Shown piece by piece: positions 36,836-45,571 of a stretch of 64,000 nucleotides of DNA. The position numbers and the translations under genes are program-made. The DNA comes from Prevotella sp. P2-180 (GTDB lineage: Bacteria > Bacteroidota > Bacteroidia > Bacteroidales > Bacteroidaceae). A model generated the notes under the pieces. The model was not told the origin of the DNA and did not search any database. It worked only from the letters and a program-made list of their open reading frames with translations. The DNA is taken from contig NZ_NPJI01000029.1 in the NCBI RefSeq assembly GCF_002251435.1, forward strand, positions 62,001 to 126,000, given 5' to 3'. Position 1 is the stretch's first letter; every line of letters starts with the position of its first letter.

Positions 36836-36843
36836 TAACTTTG
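36836..36843 (+). promoter_or_regulatory. gyrB promoter -7 element
   Basis: TAACTTTG, 25 bp before the gyrB ATG at 36869. The upstream partner is not clear. Confidence 0.55.
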
Positions 36844-36868
36844 CGCAATAATTTTGACTAACATTAAA

Positions 36869-38842
36869 ATGGCAGAAGACATAATCAAAGAAAGCAATTA
36901 TTCCGCGAGTAATATACAGGTGCTCGAGGGACTTGAGGCCGTGCGAAAGCGCCCGGCGATGTATATCGGAGACATCAGCGAGAAGGGTCTGCACCATCTT
37001 GTAAATGAAACCGTAGACAACTCTATCGACGAGGCAATGGCTGGATATTGCACACATATCGAAGTGACCATAAACCAGGACGAGTCGATTACCGTACAGG
37101 ACAACGGACGAGGAATACCAGTGGACGAACACGAAAAGCTTCACAAGTCGGCATTGGAGGTCGTCATGACTGTATTGCATGCCGGAGGAAAGTTCGACAA
37201 AGGATCCTATAAAGTCAGCGGCGGATTGCATGGAGTTGGCGTGAGTTGCGTCAACGCTCTTTCTTCCCGCATGATGTCCCAAGTGTTCCGCGACGGAAAA
37301 ATATACCAGCAGGAATATGAGAAGGGAAAGCCGCTATATCCAGTGAAGATTGTTGGAGAGACAGAACTCAGAGGAACAAGGCAGCAGTTTTGGCCTGACC
37401 CAACTGTGTTCACCACCACTACATACAAATACGATATCATAGCAAAGCGTATGCGTGAATTGGCATATCTGAACGCAGGTATAACCATCACGCTTACCGA
37501 CCTTCGTCCCGACGAAGAGGGTAATACAAGGCAGGAAGTGTTCCATGCCAAGGACGGACTGAAAGAATTTGTGCGCTATGTCGACCGTCATCGCACACAC
37601 CTCTTCGACGATGTCATATATCTCAAGACCGAGAAACAAGGAGTGCCCATCGAAGTGGCGGTGATGTACAACACCGACTACAGCGAGAATATCCACTCAT
37701 ACGTAAACAACATCAACACCATAGAGGGCGGAACTCATCTTGTAGGCTTCCGTATGGCGCTCACCCGTACGTTGAAGAAATATGCCGATGCCGATCCTGT
37801 AATATCAAAGCAGATAGAGAAGGCAAAAATAGAGATTGCAGGAGAAGATTTCCGCGAAGGACTGACTGCTGTAATATCCATTAAGGTGGCTGAGCCACAG
37901 TTTGAGGGTCAGACAAAGACAAAGCTCGGCAACTCGGAGGTGACAGGAGCCGTGCAGCAGGCAGTGGGAGAGGCTCTCACATACTATCTAGAAGAACACC
38001 CGAAAGAAGCAAAGCAGATTTGCGACAAGGTGATTTTGGCTGCCACTGCGCGTATTGCTGCACGCAAAGCAAGGGAAAGCGTGCAGAGAAAGAATCCAAT
38101 GACGGGAGGCGGACTGCCAGGAAAACTTGCCGACTGCTCAAACAAGGACCCCAAAGAATGCGAGATTTTCCTCGTGGAGGGAGACTCTGCCGGTGGCTCG
38201 GCAAAACAGGGACGCGACCGATACACGCAGGCTATACTACCTCTGCGCGGAAAGATTCTCAATGTTGAGAAGGTGATGTGGCATAAGGTGTTTGAAAGTG
38301 AGTCGGTGATGAACATCATACAGAGCATTGGCGTAAGGTTCGGTGTTGAAGGTGAAGGCGACAAGGAAGCCAACATTGACAAGCTGCGTTACGACAAGAT
38401 AATAATCATGACCGACGCCGATGTCGATGGCTCACACATCGACACGCTCATCATGACACTCTTTTACCGCTTCATGCCAAAAGTCATACAGGAGGGGCAT
38501 CTATATATCGCCACACCTCCGCTCTACCTCTGCACATATAAGAATCAGGCAAAGGAATACTGCTATACAGACCAGCAGCGTCAAGCCTTCCTCGACAAAT
38601 GGGGTAATGGAGTAGAAGATGGCAAGACCATTCACACACAGCGATACAAAGGTCTTGGAGAGATGAATCCAGAGCAACTCTGGGAAACCACAATGAATCC
38701 ACAGACACGACTCCTCAAGCAGGTGACAATAGAAAATGCTGCGGAAGCAGACGAGATATTCTCTATGCTCATGGGCGACGATGTCGAGCCACGAAGAGAG
38801 TTTATAGAGAAGAACGCAACATACGCTAATATTGATGCGTAG
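36869..38842 (+). CDS. gyrB: DNA gyrase subunit B
   Basis: GyrB is the ATPase subunit of DNA gyrase, which introduces negative supercoils. The 657-residue product has the GHKL ATPase residues (VNETVDNSIDEAMAG, DNGRGIP, VSGGLHGVGVSCVNAL) and the TOPRIM metal site (IFLVEGDSAGGSAKQGRD; later IMTDADVDGSHI), and ends with RYKGLGEMNPEQLWETTM. It lacks the roughly 165-residue insertion of E. coli GyrB. ParE was considered, but the N-terminal signature fits GyrB better. I chose ATG 36869, since TTG 36854 lies very near the expected transcription start. The neighbours recO, tRNA-Glu and rpsT form a common Bacteroidales setting. Confidence 0.95.
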   Translation: MAEDIIKESNYSASNIQVLEGLEAVRKRPAMYIGDISEKGLHHLVNETVDNSIDEAMAGYCTHIEVTINQDESITVQDNGRGIPVDEHEKLHKSALEVVMTVLHAGGKFDKGSYKVSGGLHGVGVSCVNALSSRMMSQVFRDGKIYQQEYEKGKPLYPVKIVGETELRGTRQQFWPDPTVFTTTTYKYDIIAKRMRELAYLNAGITITLTDLRPDEEGNTRQEVFHAKDGLKEFVRYVDRHRTHLFDDVIYLKTEKQGVPIEVAVMYNTDYSENIHSYVNNINTIEGGTHLVGFRMALTRTLKKYADADPVISKQIEKAKIEIAGEDFREGLTAVISIKVAEPQFEGQTKTKLGNSEVTGAVQQAVGEALTYYLEEHPKEAKQICDKVILAATARIAARKARESVQRKNPMTGGGLPGKLADCSNKDPKECEIFLVEGDSAGGSAKQGRDRYTQAILPLRGKILNVEKVMWHKVFESESVMNIIQSIGVRFGVEGEGDKEANIDKLRYDKIIIMTDADVDGSHIDTLIMTLFYRFMPKVIQEGHLYIATPPLYLCTYKNQAKEYCYTDQQRQAFLDKWGNGVEDGKTIHTQRYKGLGEMNPEQLWETTMNPQTRLLKQVTIENAAEADEIFSMLMGDDVEPRREFIEKNATYANIDA

Positions 38843-38869
38843 AAGACTAAGGAGTGAGGAAAGAGGAGT

Positions 38870-38909
38870 GGGGAGAGAGAAGTGAGATTTTCCTCACATC
38901 TCTTTCCCC
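38870..38909 (+). terminator. Hairpin after gyrB, possible terminator
   Basis: Two 17-nt arms (38870-38886 and 38893-38909) pair with two mismatches (GGGGAGAGAGAAGTGAG with CTCACATCTCTTTCCCC), 6-nt loop. It lies 27 bp after the gyrB stop. The run after it is only CTTTAT, so its strength as a terminator is doubtful. Confidence 0.5.
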
Positions 38910-38955
38910 CTTTATCTTCAAAAAGATCCCTATCACTAACAAAACATAACATTTT

Positions 38956-41334
38956 ATGAAACAGATTACACTTTTGCTGACATTGCTTCTTGGCATAAAT
39001 GCCACCGCGCAGAATCTACCCTTGAAACTTTGGTATGACAGCCCTGCTGAGTTTTTTGAAGAGTCGTTGCCTATTGGTAACGGAAAGATAGGGGCTCTCA
39101 TTTATGGCGGCGTAGACGAAAACGTCATTTACCTTAACGATATCACAATGTGGACAGGAAAACCTGTAAACAGAAACGATGACGCAGGAGCTTCAAAATG
39201 GATTCCTGAAATAAGAAAAGCTCTATTCAATGAAGACTATGCGCTTGCTGACTCACTGCAGCTGAATGTGCAAGGACATAACTCCCAGTTCTACCAACCG
39301 CTGCTCACTATGCTCATCGAAGACCTCAACTGTAGGGCAAACAGGACAGAGCCGGTGGTTAAGGCTACTGACTACTATCGTGAGTTAGATCTTAATCAAG
39401 CCATTTGCCGCGACCGCTATGAAAAAGACGGAGTGACATATGAGCGTGAATACTTCGCCTCCCATCCAGATCGTCTCATAGCCATAAGACTAAAGTCAAG
39501 CGTTCCGGGGAAGCTGAATTTCAGAGTGTCGCTCACAGGACAAACTCCACACAAGGCAAAAGCATCTTCACAACAAATCACAGTCACCGGTCATGCCACT
39601 GGCGACGAGATGCATTCCATACACTTCTGCTCAATACTGAAGGCAGCCGCTCAAGGGGGAAACGTGCATGCCGCCGACTCCACCATAACCATTACCGGAG
39701 CCAACACCGCAACATTGTATTTTGTAAACCAAACAAGTTTCAACGGGAGCCGCAACCATCCAGTGAAACAAGGAGCCGACTATCTGGCAAATGCTGCCGA
39801 CGACGCATGGCATCTCGTGAACTTCACCTACGAACAATTGCGCAACCGCCATTTGGCTGACTATTGTGAGCTTTTCAGTCGCTTCAGACTCAAACTTGGC
39901 AATCCGTCCTACGATGAAAACCGTACTACAGCCAAGCAACTGCTGGACTATACTGACAATAAAGGAGGCAATCCGTATCTTGAGACTCTCTATACTCAAT
40001 ATGGCAGATACCTGCTGATATGTAGTTCACGAACCCCATCCGTTCCAGCCAATCTTCAAGGTCTTTGGACACCACACCTCTACTCACCATGGCGAGGCAA
40101 CTATACAGTGAACATCAACCTCGAGGAGAACTACTGGCCCGCAGAAGTGTCAAACTTGCCAGAGATGACCATGCCACTCGACGGATTCATCAAGGCTCTT
40201 GCCGAAAACGGGAAGTACACTGCACTGAACTATTATGGCATAACACAAGGATGGTGTTCAAGCCACAATAGTGACATTTGGGCAATGACAAACCCCGTGG
40301 GAGAGAAAAACGAGAAGCCGGAATGGGCTAACTGGAATATGGGAGGAGCATGGCTCGTAAATGCCCTGTGGGACCACTATCAGTATACCCAGGACAAAGA
40401 ATACCTCAAGGAAGTGGCATATCCACTAATGCGAGGAGCCGCAGAGTTTTGCATCGCATGGCTCATAGAAAACCCAAAGCAACCTGGAGAACTGATTACG
40501 GCACCTTCGACATCGCCCGAAAATGAATATAAAACCACAGAAGGCTATCACGGAATGACATGTTATGGAGGTACTGCCGACCTTGCCATCATGCGGGAAC
40601 TATTCAAGAACACCATCGCCGCGGCAGAAGTGCTTGGCATTGACGCTGACTTCAGTAATAAGCTCGAAGAGACCACGGCCAAGTTGCATCCATATACCAT
40701 TGGAAGCCGCGGAAATCTTCAGGAGTGGTATTATGACTGGGAGGATTGGGACTGGCAGCACCGCCATCAGTCACACCTTATTGGACTTTATCCAGGAACC
40801 CACATTACCGCAGCAAATCCAGAGCTAATGGCAGCATGCCAGAAGTCGCTTGAGATTAAGGGCGACTACACCACAGGATGGAGCACCGGATGGCGCATTA
40901 ATCTTTGGGCAAGGCTTGGAAAGGCAGAACAGGCATACCACATATTCCAGAAACTCCTCACCTATGTTAGTCCAGATAAATACAATGGCACCGACCGCCG
41001 ACGCTCAGGAGGCACATATCCCAACCTCTTTGATGCACATCCACCATTCCAGATTGACGGAAACTTTGGTGGCACTGCCGGTGTGTGCGAGATGCTGCTT
41101 CAGGGCGACGGCAACACCATCACGCTGCTTCCAGCACTGCCACAACAGTGGAATGAGGGCGAAGTGAGCGGAATACGTGCTCGTGGAGGACATGAGATAA
41201 GCATGGTATGGAGTGGAGGTAAGGTCACTCAGCTCTCGATAAAGTCGGTTAATGACGGAAAGCTTGTCGTTAACTTCAACGGAGAGTCGAAGACCATAAA
41301 GACGAAGGGAGGACAGAAGGTAGTGATACTATGA
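38956..41334 (+). CDS. Secreted GH95 glycosidase (alpha-L-fucosidase or alpha-L-galactosidase)
   Basis: This 792-residue inverting glycosidase of family GH95 has a signal peptide at 1-18 (ending ATA-Q). The N-terminal beta-sandwich carries the family opening FFEESLPIGNGKIGALIYGG. The catalytic residues, placed by comparison with Bifidobacterium AfcA, are Asn386 and Asn388 (VNINLEENYWPAE), Glu522 as general acid (TSPENEY) and Asp701 (FQIDGNFGGTAG). GH95 enzymes release alpha-1,2-fucose, or alpha-L-galactose in some Bacteroidota, from mucin, milk or plant cell-wall glycans. Its stop overlaps the next start (ATGA), so the two are translationally coupled. No SusCD pair is adjacent. Confidence 0.93.
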   Translation: MKQITLLLTLLLGINATAQNLPLKLWYDSPAEFFEESLPIGNGKIGALIYGGVDENVIYLNDITMWTGKPVNRNDDAGASKWIPEIRKALFNEDYALADSLQLNVQGHNSQFYQPLLTMLIEDLNCRANRTEPVVKATDYYRELDLNQAICRDRYEKDGVTYEREYFASHPDRLIAIRLKSSVPGKLNFRVSLTGQTPHKAKASSQQITVTGHATGDEMHSIHFCSILKAAAQGGNVHAADSTITITGANTATLYFVNQTSFNGSRNHPVKQGADYLANAADDAWHLVNFTYEQLRNRHLADYCELFSRFRLKLGNPSYDENRTTAKQLLDYTDNKGGNPYLETLYTQYGRYLLICSSRTPSVPANLQGLWTPHLYSPWRGNYTVNINLEENYWPAEVSNLPEMTMPLDGFIKALAENGKYTALNYYGITQGWCSSHNSDIWAMTNPVGEKNEKPEWANWNMGGAWLVNALWDHYQYTQDKEYLKEVAYPLMRGAAEFCIAWLIENPKQPGELITAPSTSPENEYKTTEGYHGMTCYGGTADLAIMRELFKNTIAAAEVLGIDADFSNKLEETTAKLHPYTIGSRGNLQEWYYDWEDWDWQHRHQSHLIGLYPGTHITAANPELMAACQKSLEIKGDYTTGWSTGWRINLWARLGKAEQAYHIFQKLLTYVSPDKYNGTDRRRSGGTYPNLFDAHPPFQIDGNFGGTAGVCEMLLQGDGNTITLLPALPQQWNEGEVSGIRARGGHEISMVWSGGKVTQLSIKSVNDGKLVVNFNGESKTIKTKGGQKVVIL

Positions 41335-42215
41335 TAAAGACTTTCATCATAGCATTTCTCACATTATTATTTACAACATCGGCAAGAGCCACCGGATGGT
41401 CACACCAATGGATCAATGCCGGCGATTCTTGCCGAGAGTCTCAGATATGGTTTGTGAAGTTGCTCAGTCTGCAGAAAATAGTGAGTCGGGCGTTTGTTGA
41501 TGCAGCAAGCAATGGAAGAATCCAAATATATGCCAATGGCTATAACGTTACGACAAGTGTGCTATCTCCTTATCACGACACCGACAAGACACTTGGAAGC
41601 TTGCATTGCGAAGTCACTCCATTCATTACCGATACCATTTGCCACCTGAAGGTGTGGTATTCACCCTTTCTCGCCGACTATCCAGATAGACAACTTTCGC
41701 TAACCATCTATGGCACCTACACCGATGGTACCACCTTCGCATTTGCCTGCGACGACTCATGGTCGTGGACGTCAGTAGATGCCACCACTTCCATTAACAC
41801 CACCGAAACAGAGACCATAGCCCCCATAGACATGTCGTTGCTTTATACCGACTTGCCCATGCCCCAGCTTCTTCCAGTCGCCATAAACCATACAAGAGAT
41901 GCCATATCCCATTTTGAGCCTCAATACATACGCCACATCCACCAGTGCCAGCTAGTAGATTCCACAGCCACCTCGCTCACCTATCTTGCCCCAAGGCCTT
42001 TTAAGGGTTGGACAAGGGTTACGATGCGCGGAATGAGACGTGGAGTCACTGTTTCGATTGATGGACTTAACTACATTTGTAGCGGAAATACCGACGAACA
42101 GGCATGTAGAAGGTTTACCATACAACGAGATAAAAAGCAGACAGTGAAGATACTGTCGACAAGCGGAATAAGTAAGAGTAATATCATGTCAGTAGAGGCC
42201 ATAGAGATATGGTGA
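41331..42215 (+). CDS. Exported protein resembling a free-standing GH78 rhamnosidase N-terminal beta-sandwich
   Basis: I do not recognise a named family, but the features are clear. The 294-residue product has a signal peptide (MIKTFIIAFLTLLFTTSARA). Its middle third has the pattern of the Bac_rhamnosid_N domain that precedes GH78 catalytic barrels: 'ASNGRIQIYANGYNVTT' (the A-x-G-x-Y-x-x-x-x-N-G theme), 'SPYHDTDK', 'CEVTPFI' (the D-V-T strand) and 'DGTTFAFACDDSWSWTS' (the tD-xx-W theme). No GH78 catalytic barrel follows. Residues about 190-294 form a second beta-rich region. The gene overlaps GH95 by 4 bp and ends at a terminator. It may be a carbohydrate-binding helper of the GH95 enzyme or a degenerate rhamnosidase remnant. 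Confidence 0.65.
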   Translation: MIKTFIIAFLTLLFTTSARATGWSHQWINAGDSCRESQIWFVKLLSLQKIVSRAFVDAASNGRIQIYANGYNVTTSVLSPYHDTDKTLGSLHCEVTPFITDTICHLKVWYSPFLADYPDRQLSLTIYGTYTDGTTFAFACDDSWSWTSVDATTSINTTETETIAPIDMSLLYTDLPMPQLLPVAINHTRDAISHFEPQYIRHIHQCQLVDSTATSLTYLAPRPFKGWTRVTMRGMRRGVTVSIDGLNYICSGNTDEQACRRFTIQRDKKQTVKILSTSGISKSNIMSVEAIEIW

Positions 42216-42233
42216 GAAGAAATAATGTATACA

Positions 42234-42276
42234 AAAAAGCGGCGGCAAGTGAGTTTATCTCGCTTGCCGCCGTTTG
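42234..42276. terminator. Bidirectional terminator between the GH95 pair and tRNA-Pro
   Basis: A 14-bp stem (42240-42253 with 42259-42272, one T-G pair, 5-nt loop) is flanked on the left by an A-run, which becomes CTTTTTTG on the minus strand. It is therefore a strong terminator for tRNA-Pro and a weaker one for the plus-strand pair. Confidence 0.85.
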
Positions 42277-42350
42277 GTCGGGATGAGGCGACTCGAACGC
42301 CCGACCCCTACGTCCCGAACGTAGTGCGCTACCAACTGCGCTACATCCCG
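42275..42350 (-). tRNA. tRNA-Pro (anticodon CGG)
   Basis: On the minus strand the acceptor CGGGATG/CATCCCG, D-arm, anticodon stem CTACG/CGTAG with loop TTCGGGA (anticodon CGG) and T-arm all fold. The discriminator A is followed by CCA in the DNA, unlike the tRNA-Glu and tRNA-Asn genes here, so the CCA may be encoded or coincidental. Confidence 0.96.
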
Positions 42351-42370
42351 CCATTTTTTCAATGCGGCTG

Positions 42371-42378
42371 CAAAGGTA
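42371..42378 (-). promoter_or_regulatory. tRNA-Pro promoter -7 element
   Basis: The minus strand reads TACCTTTG, 20 bp before the tRNA-Pro 5' end. The -33 partner is unclear. Confidence 0.6.
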
Positions 42379-42506
42379 CACAATTTTTTTGAAACTCGTG
42401 CATGATTTGCGAAAAAAAAACTCTTTCTTTGCAATTTAGTTCTTCTTTACCTTTCTTTCATATACTCATAGAAGCGTATGAAGATGGTATAGTAAGAAGG
42501 AAACGA

Positions 42507-43805
42507 TCAAAGCAGTTCTGGCAGTTGAAAGAGTTTTATGCCATTGCTGCCTTTAATTAGGATGAAATAGCCAGAAGGCTTATTTGCTTCCAAGGCTGCT
42601 TTCACCTCTTCGATGTCGTTAAATTTTCTGAACCGACAGTTTGTCTTCTTAAACTCCTCTCCCACAAGCCATACATTGTCAAGGCCAGACTCAGAAAGGA
42701 AGTCGGCTATCTTTTGGTGTTCCACGGCGCTGGATTCCCCAAGTTCCCTCATGTCGCCCAATATAGCCATCTTGGGAGACACTTCCATGTCGCGGAAGTT
42801 TTTCAGTGCCGCCATCATGCTTGTAGGGTTAGCGTTATATGCATCCACAATGAGGTGGTTGCAGGCTGTCTCTGTAAGTTGCGAGCGGTTATTGCTTGGT
42901 GTGTAGCTGGAGAGGGCGGTGTCAATCTGTTCAGGTGTCACACCAAATTCAAGTCCGATACATGCCGCAGCAAGCATGTTCATGATATTGTAGCTGCCAA
43001 TGAGATGAGTTTGCACCACATGCCATTCGTTGCCATCGGTCCACCTGAATTTTAGAAGCGGAGCGCACGACACAACCTGTCCCCTTACCTTAAGCCTATG
43101 GTTTTCGACAGTGCCGTATTCCACAAGCTCCAATCCTGTGGCTATGTCCATAAGATGCCGGTTGCCAGCGTCAATAAATACCTTTGAGTTTTTGTTCTCA
43201 CGCAAGAAGTCGTACAACTCTCCTTTTGTGCTTACCACTCCCTCAAACGAACCGAAGCCTTGAAGGTGAGCCATTCCCACATTAGTGATTATCCCATATT
43301 GAGGCTCCACAATGTCCACGAGCGTCTTTATGTCCCCAGGATGACTTGCGCCCATTTCCACTACTGCAATCTCATGCTCTTTACTCAGTCTGAACAATGT
43401 TTTAGGCACCCCCACGTCGTTGTTGAAGTTACCTTGGGTAAACAGCACGTTATACCTTTGTGACAGTACAGCCGAAACGAGTTCCTTTGTGGTAGTCTTT
43501 CCGTTGGTGCCGGTAATACCAATCACTGGAATGTTAAATCGTCTTCTATGCTCTCTTGCCAATAGTTGGAATGTTTTCAGGCAGTTATCAACAAGGATGT
43601 AGCGTTTGTCGCCTTCCACGTAATATTCCTTTTCGTCAACCACAACGAAGGCGCATCCTTTTTCAATAGCCGCCGCCGCAAATTTGTTTCCATCGAACGA
43701 TTCTCCCTTCAGCGCGATAAATATGGAGCCCTTTGGACAGTCGCGGCTATCAGTTGTAATCACAGGATGGCTTTTGTAAATATCATAAAGTTCTGTAATC
43801 TCCAT
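42507..43805 (-). CDS. murF: UDP-N-acetylmuramoyl-tripeptide--D-alanyl-D-alanine ligase
   Basis: MurF adds D-Ala-D-Ala to the UDP-MurNAc tripeptide, the last cytoplasmic step of the peptidoglycan precursor. The 432-residue protein has the Mur-ligase ATP loop GITGTNGKTTTKEL (near residue 100), the second-domain block VVEMGASHPGDIKTL, the DAYNANPTSMMAALKNF signature and the C-terminal KGSNGIKL. It is a single gene with its own promoter, and no other dcw-cluster gene is adjacent. Confidence 0.96.
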   Translation of the reverse strand: MEITELYDIYKSHPVITTDSRDCPKGSIFIALKGESFDGNKFAAAAIEKGCAFVVVDEKEYYVEGDKRYILVDNCLKTFQLLAREHRRRFNIPVIGITGTNGKTTTKELVSAVLSQRYNVLFTQGNFNNDVGVPKTLFRLSKEHEIAVVEMGASHPGDIKTLVDIVEPQYGIITNVGMAHLQGFGSFEGVVSTKGELYDFLRENKNSKVFIDAGNRHLMDIATGLELVEYGTVENHRLKVRGQVVSCAPLLKFRWTDGNEWHVVQTHLIGSYNIMNMLAAACIGLEFGVTPEQIDTALSSYTPSNNRSQLTETACNHLIVDAYNANPTSMMAALKNFRDMEVSPKMAILGDMRELGESSAVEHQKIADFLSESGLDNVWLVGEEFKKTNCRFRKFNDIEEVKAALEANKPSGYFILIKGSNGIKLFQLPELL

Positions 43806-43826
43806 TTTTTTTCTTCAAATTTTCTG

Positions 43827-43857
43827 CAAAGGTAGCTCAAATAGTGATAAGAACAAA
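43827..43857 (-). promoter_or_regulatory. murF promoter
   Basis: On the minus strand TTTG (43854-43857), 19 bp, then TACCTTTG (43827-43834), 21 bp before the start. Confidence 0.7.
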
Positions 43858-43896
43858 ACAAAATGCCTTTAAAAAATCCAAAAACTATCATATTTA

Positions 43897-43928
43897 TTTG
43901 GTTCTTTGCATAACTTGTACTACATTTG
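43897..43928 (+). promoter_or_regulatory. folP-cdaA promoter
   Basis: TTTG (43897-43900), 20 bp, then TACATTTG (43921-43928), 26 bp before the folP ATG. Confidence 0.78.
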
Positions 43929-43954
43929 CATACAATTAAACATTAATCGAATTT

Positions 43955-44788
43955 ATGTATCAAACAATAAATGTCAATGGCCGCTTGATAGACCTTTCCA
44001 CCCCTCATGTGATGGGTATTCTGAATGTCACTCCCGACTCATTTTATGCAGGCAGTCGTAAGCAGACGGAGAAAGAAATAGCAGAACGTACAAATCAGAT
44101 TATTTCCGAGGGAGGCACAATGATAGACATCGGCGCCTTTTCAACACGCCCTGGCGCACCGCAGGTGAGTGAGTCTGAAGAGATGGAGAGGTTGCGTCGT
44201 GGCTTGCAGATAGTACGTCGCGAACAGCCTGACGCAGTGTTGTCGGTAGACACCTTCCGTCCCGATGTGGCTCGTATGGCTGTTGAGGAATATGGCGTTG
44301 GCATGGTCAACGATGTGTCGGAAGGAGGCATAACAGGAGTTGTCAATACTCCTTTGGAGCAGGACGAAGGGCCTTATCCCTCCATATTCCGCATGGTGGC
44401 ACGTCTTGGCGTTCCATACATTCTTATGTCTGTAAAGAACAATCTTGAAGCCATGATACCCGCTTTTGCCAAGGAAGTCAATCAACTGCATGAGTTAGGG
44501 GTGAAAGACATAATCCTCGACCCGGGATTTGGTTTTGGAAAGAGCTTAGACGAAAACTATGCCCTTCTTGCAAAAATGGAACAGTTGCAGTCGCTCGACT
44601 TGCCTTTGCTGGTAGGTGTGTCTCGCAAGTCGATGATATTCAGGCTTCTTGACACCGATCCTTCAGGTTCGCTCAACGGGACATCTGTAATACATACGAT
44701 AGCGGTAGAGAAGGGAGCCAACATTCTTCGTGTACACGACGTGAAGGAAGCTGTGGAAGTAGTGAAAATAGTAAACAAGATAATGTAG
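43955..44788 (+). CDS. folP: Dihydropteroate synthase
   Basis: DHPS joins p-aminobenzoate to the pterin diphosphate in folate synthesis; it is the sulfonamide target. The 277-residue TIM barrel shows all usual loops: MGILNVTPDSFYAGSR, IDIGAFSTRPGA, VSVDTFRPDVA and LDPGFGFGKSLDEN, plus VGVSRKSMIFRLL near the end. The active-site loop sequences look normal, so no resistance change is obvious by eye. The stop is 2 bp before the cdaA start, giving a tightly coupled folP-cdaA pair. Confidence 0.96.
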   Translation: MYQTINVNGRLIDLSTPHVMGILNVTPDSFYAGSRKQTEKEIAERTNQIISEGGTMIDIGAFSTRPGAPQVSESEEMERLRRGLQIVRREQPDAVLSVDTFRPDVARMAVEEYGVGMVNDVSEGGITGVVNTPLEQDEGPYPSIFRMVARLGVPYILMSVKNNLEAMIPAFAKEVNQLHELGVKDIILDPGFGFGKSLDENYALLAKMEQLQSLDLPLLVGVSRKSMIFRLLDTDPSGSLNGTSVIHTIAVEKGANILRVHDVKEAVEVVKIVNKIM

Positions 44789-44790
44789 GT

Positions 44791-45564
44791 ATGTTTTTCG
44801 AATTTGGATTGAAGGATATCATAGATATAGTCCTGGTAGCATTGATGCTGTTCTATATTTACCGGCTTATGAAAGAGTCGAGTTCGCTCAACGTCTTCAT
44901 AGGCATCATGATGTTTGTGGTGCTTTGGCTTTTTGTGTCTGAGATATTGGAGATGCGACTGTTGGGTAGCATCATGGACCAGCTGGTGAGTGTAGGAGTT
45001 ATAGGTTTGATAGTGTTGTTTCAAGAAGACATACGCAAGTTCCTCTTCAATCTAGGCGCGCATCAGCGCATGAAGGTGTTTATGGAGATTTTTTCCAATA
45101 GCAAGGATAAGAAGAAGACTCACGACAAGGAATCAATAGTGCCGATTGTGTTGGCCTGTATGAATATGTCGAAGAAGAAGGTAGGTGCCTTGATAGTCAT
45201 AGAGCGTCTTTCACCCCTTGACGAAATAGTGAAGACAGGCGACCTGATAGATGCGAATATCAACCAGCGTCTGATAGAAAACATCTTTTTCAAGAACTCT
45301 CCACTTCACGATGGCGCGATGATAATAGCTCAGAAACGCATCAAGGCTGCCGGATGTATACTTCCGGTGTCTCACGACATGAACATACCAAAGGAACTTG
45401 GCTTGCGTCATCGTGCCGCAATGGGCATGTCGCAGGATAGCGACTCTGTGGTGATAGTGGTGTCAGAAGAAACTGGCTCTATCTCGGTGGCGATTAAGGG
45501 GCAGTTCCAGCTTCGCTTGTCGGCAGAGAAATTGGAGAGTATACTTACCAAGGAACTAAACTGA
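44791..45564 (+). CDS. cdaA: Diadenylate cyclase CdaA
   Basis: This membrane-bound c-di-AMP synthase condenses two ATP. It has three N-terminal membrane helices (DIIDIVLVALMLFYIY, VFIGIMMFVVLWLFV, VGVIGLIVLFQ) and then the DAC domain with the catalytic motifs DGAMII (HDGAMIIAQ) and RHR (LGLRHRAAMG). The length of 257 is normal. It directly follows folP; no CdaR-like regulator gene is next to it, unlike in Firmicutes. The nucleotide would act on potassium and osmolyte control; targets are not in the window. Confidence 0.95.
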   Translation: MFFEFGLKDIIDIVLVALMLFYIYRLMKESSSLNVFIGIMMFVVLWLFVSEILEMRLLGSIMDQLVSVGVIGLIVLFQEDIRKFLFNLGAHQRMKVFMEIFSNSKDKKKTHDKESIVPIVLACMNMSKKKVGALIVIERLSPLDEIVKTGDLIDANINQRLIENIFFKNSPLHDGAMIIAQKRIKAAGCILPVSHDMNIPKELGLRHRAAMGMSQDSDSVVIVVSEETGSISVAIKGQFQLRLSAEKLESILTKELN

Positions 45565-45571
45565 CCTCTGT

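Noticed and set aside
36869..38842. Assignment as parE rather than gyrB
   Set aside because: The N-terminal block DNSIDEAMAGYCTHIEV and length fit GyrB; ParE proteins of Bacteroidota are shorter and differ here.
43858..43954. Riboswitch in front of folP or murF
   Set aside because: The divergent 150-bp region is filled by two promoters and no conserved fold is evident.
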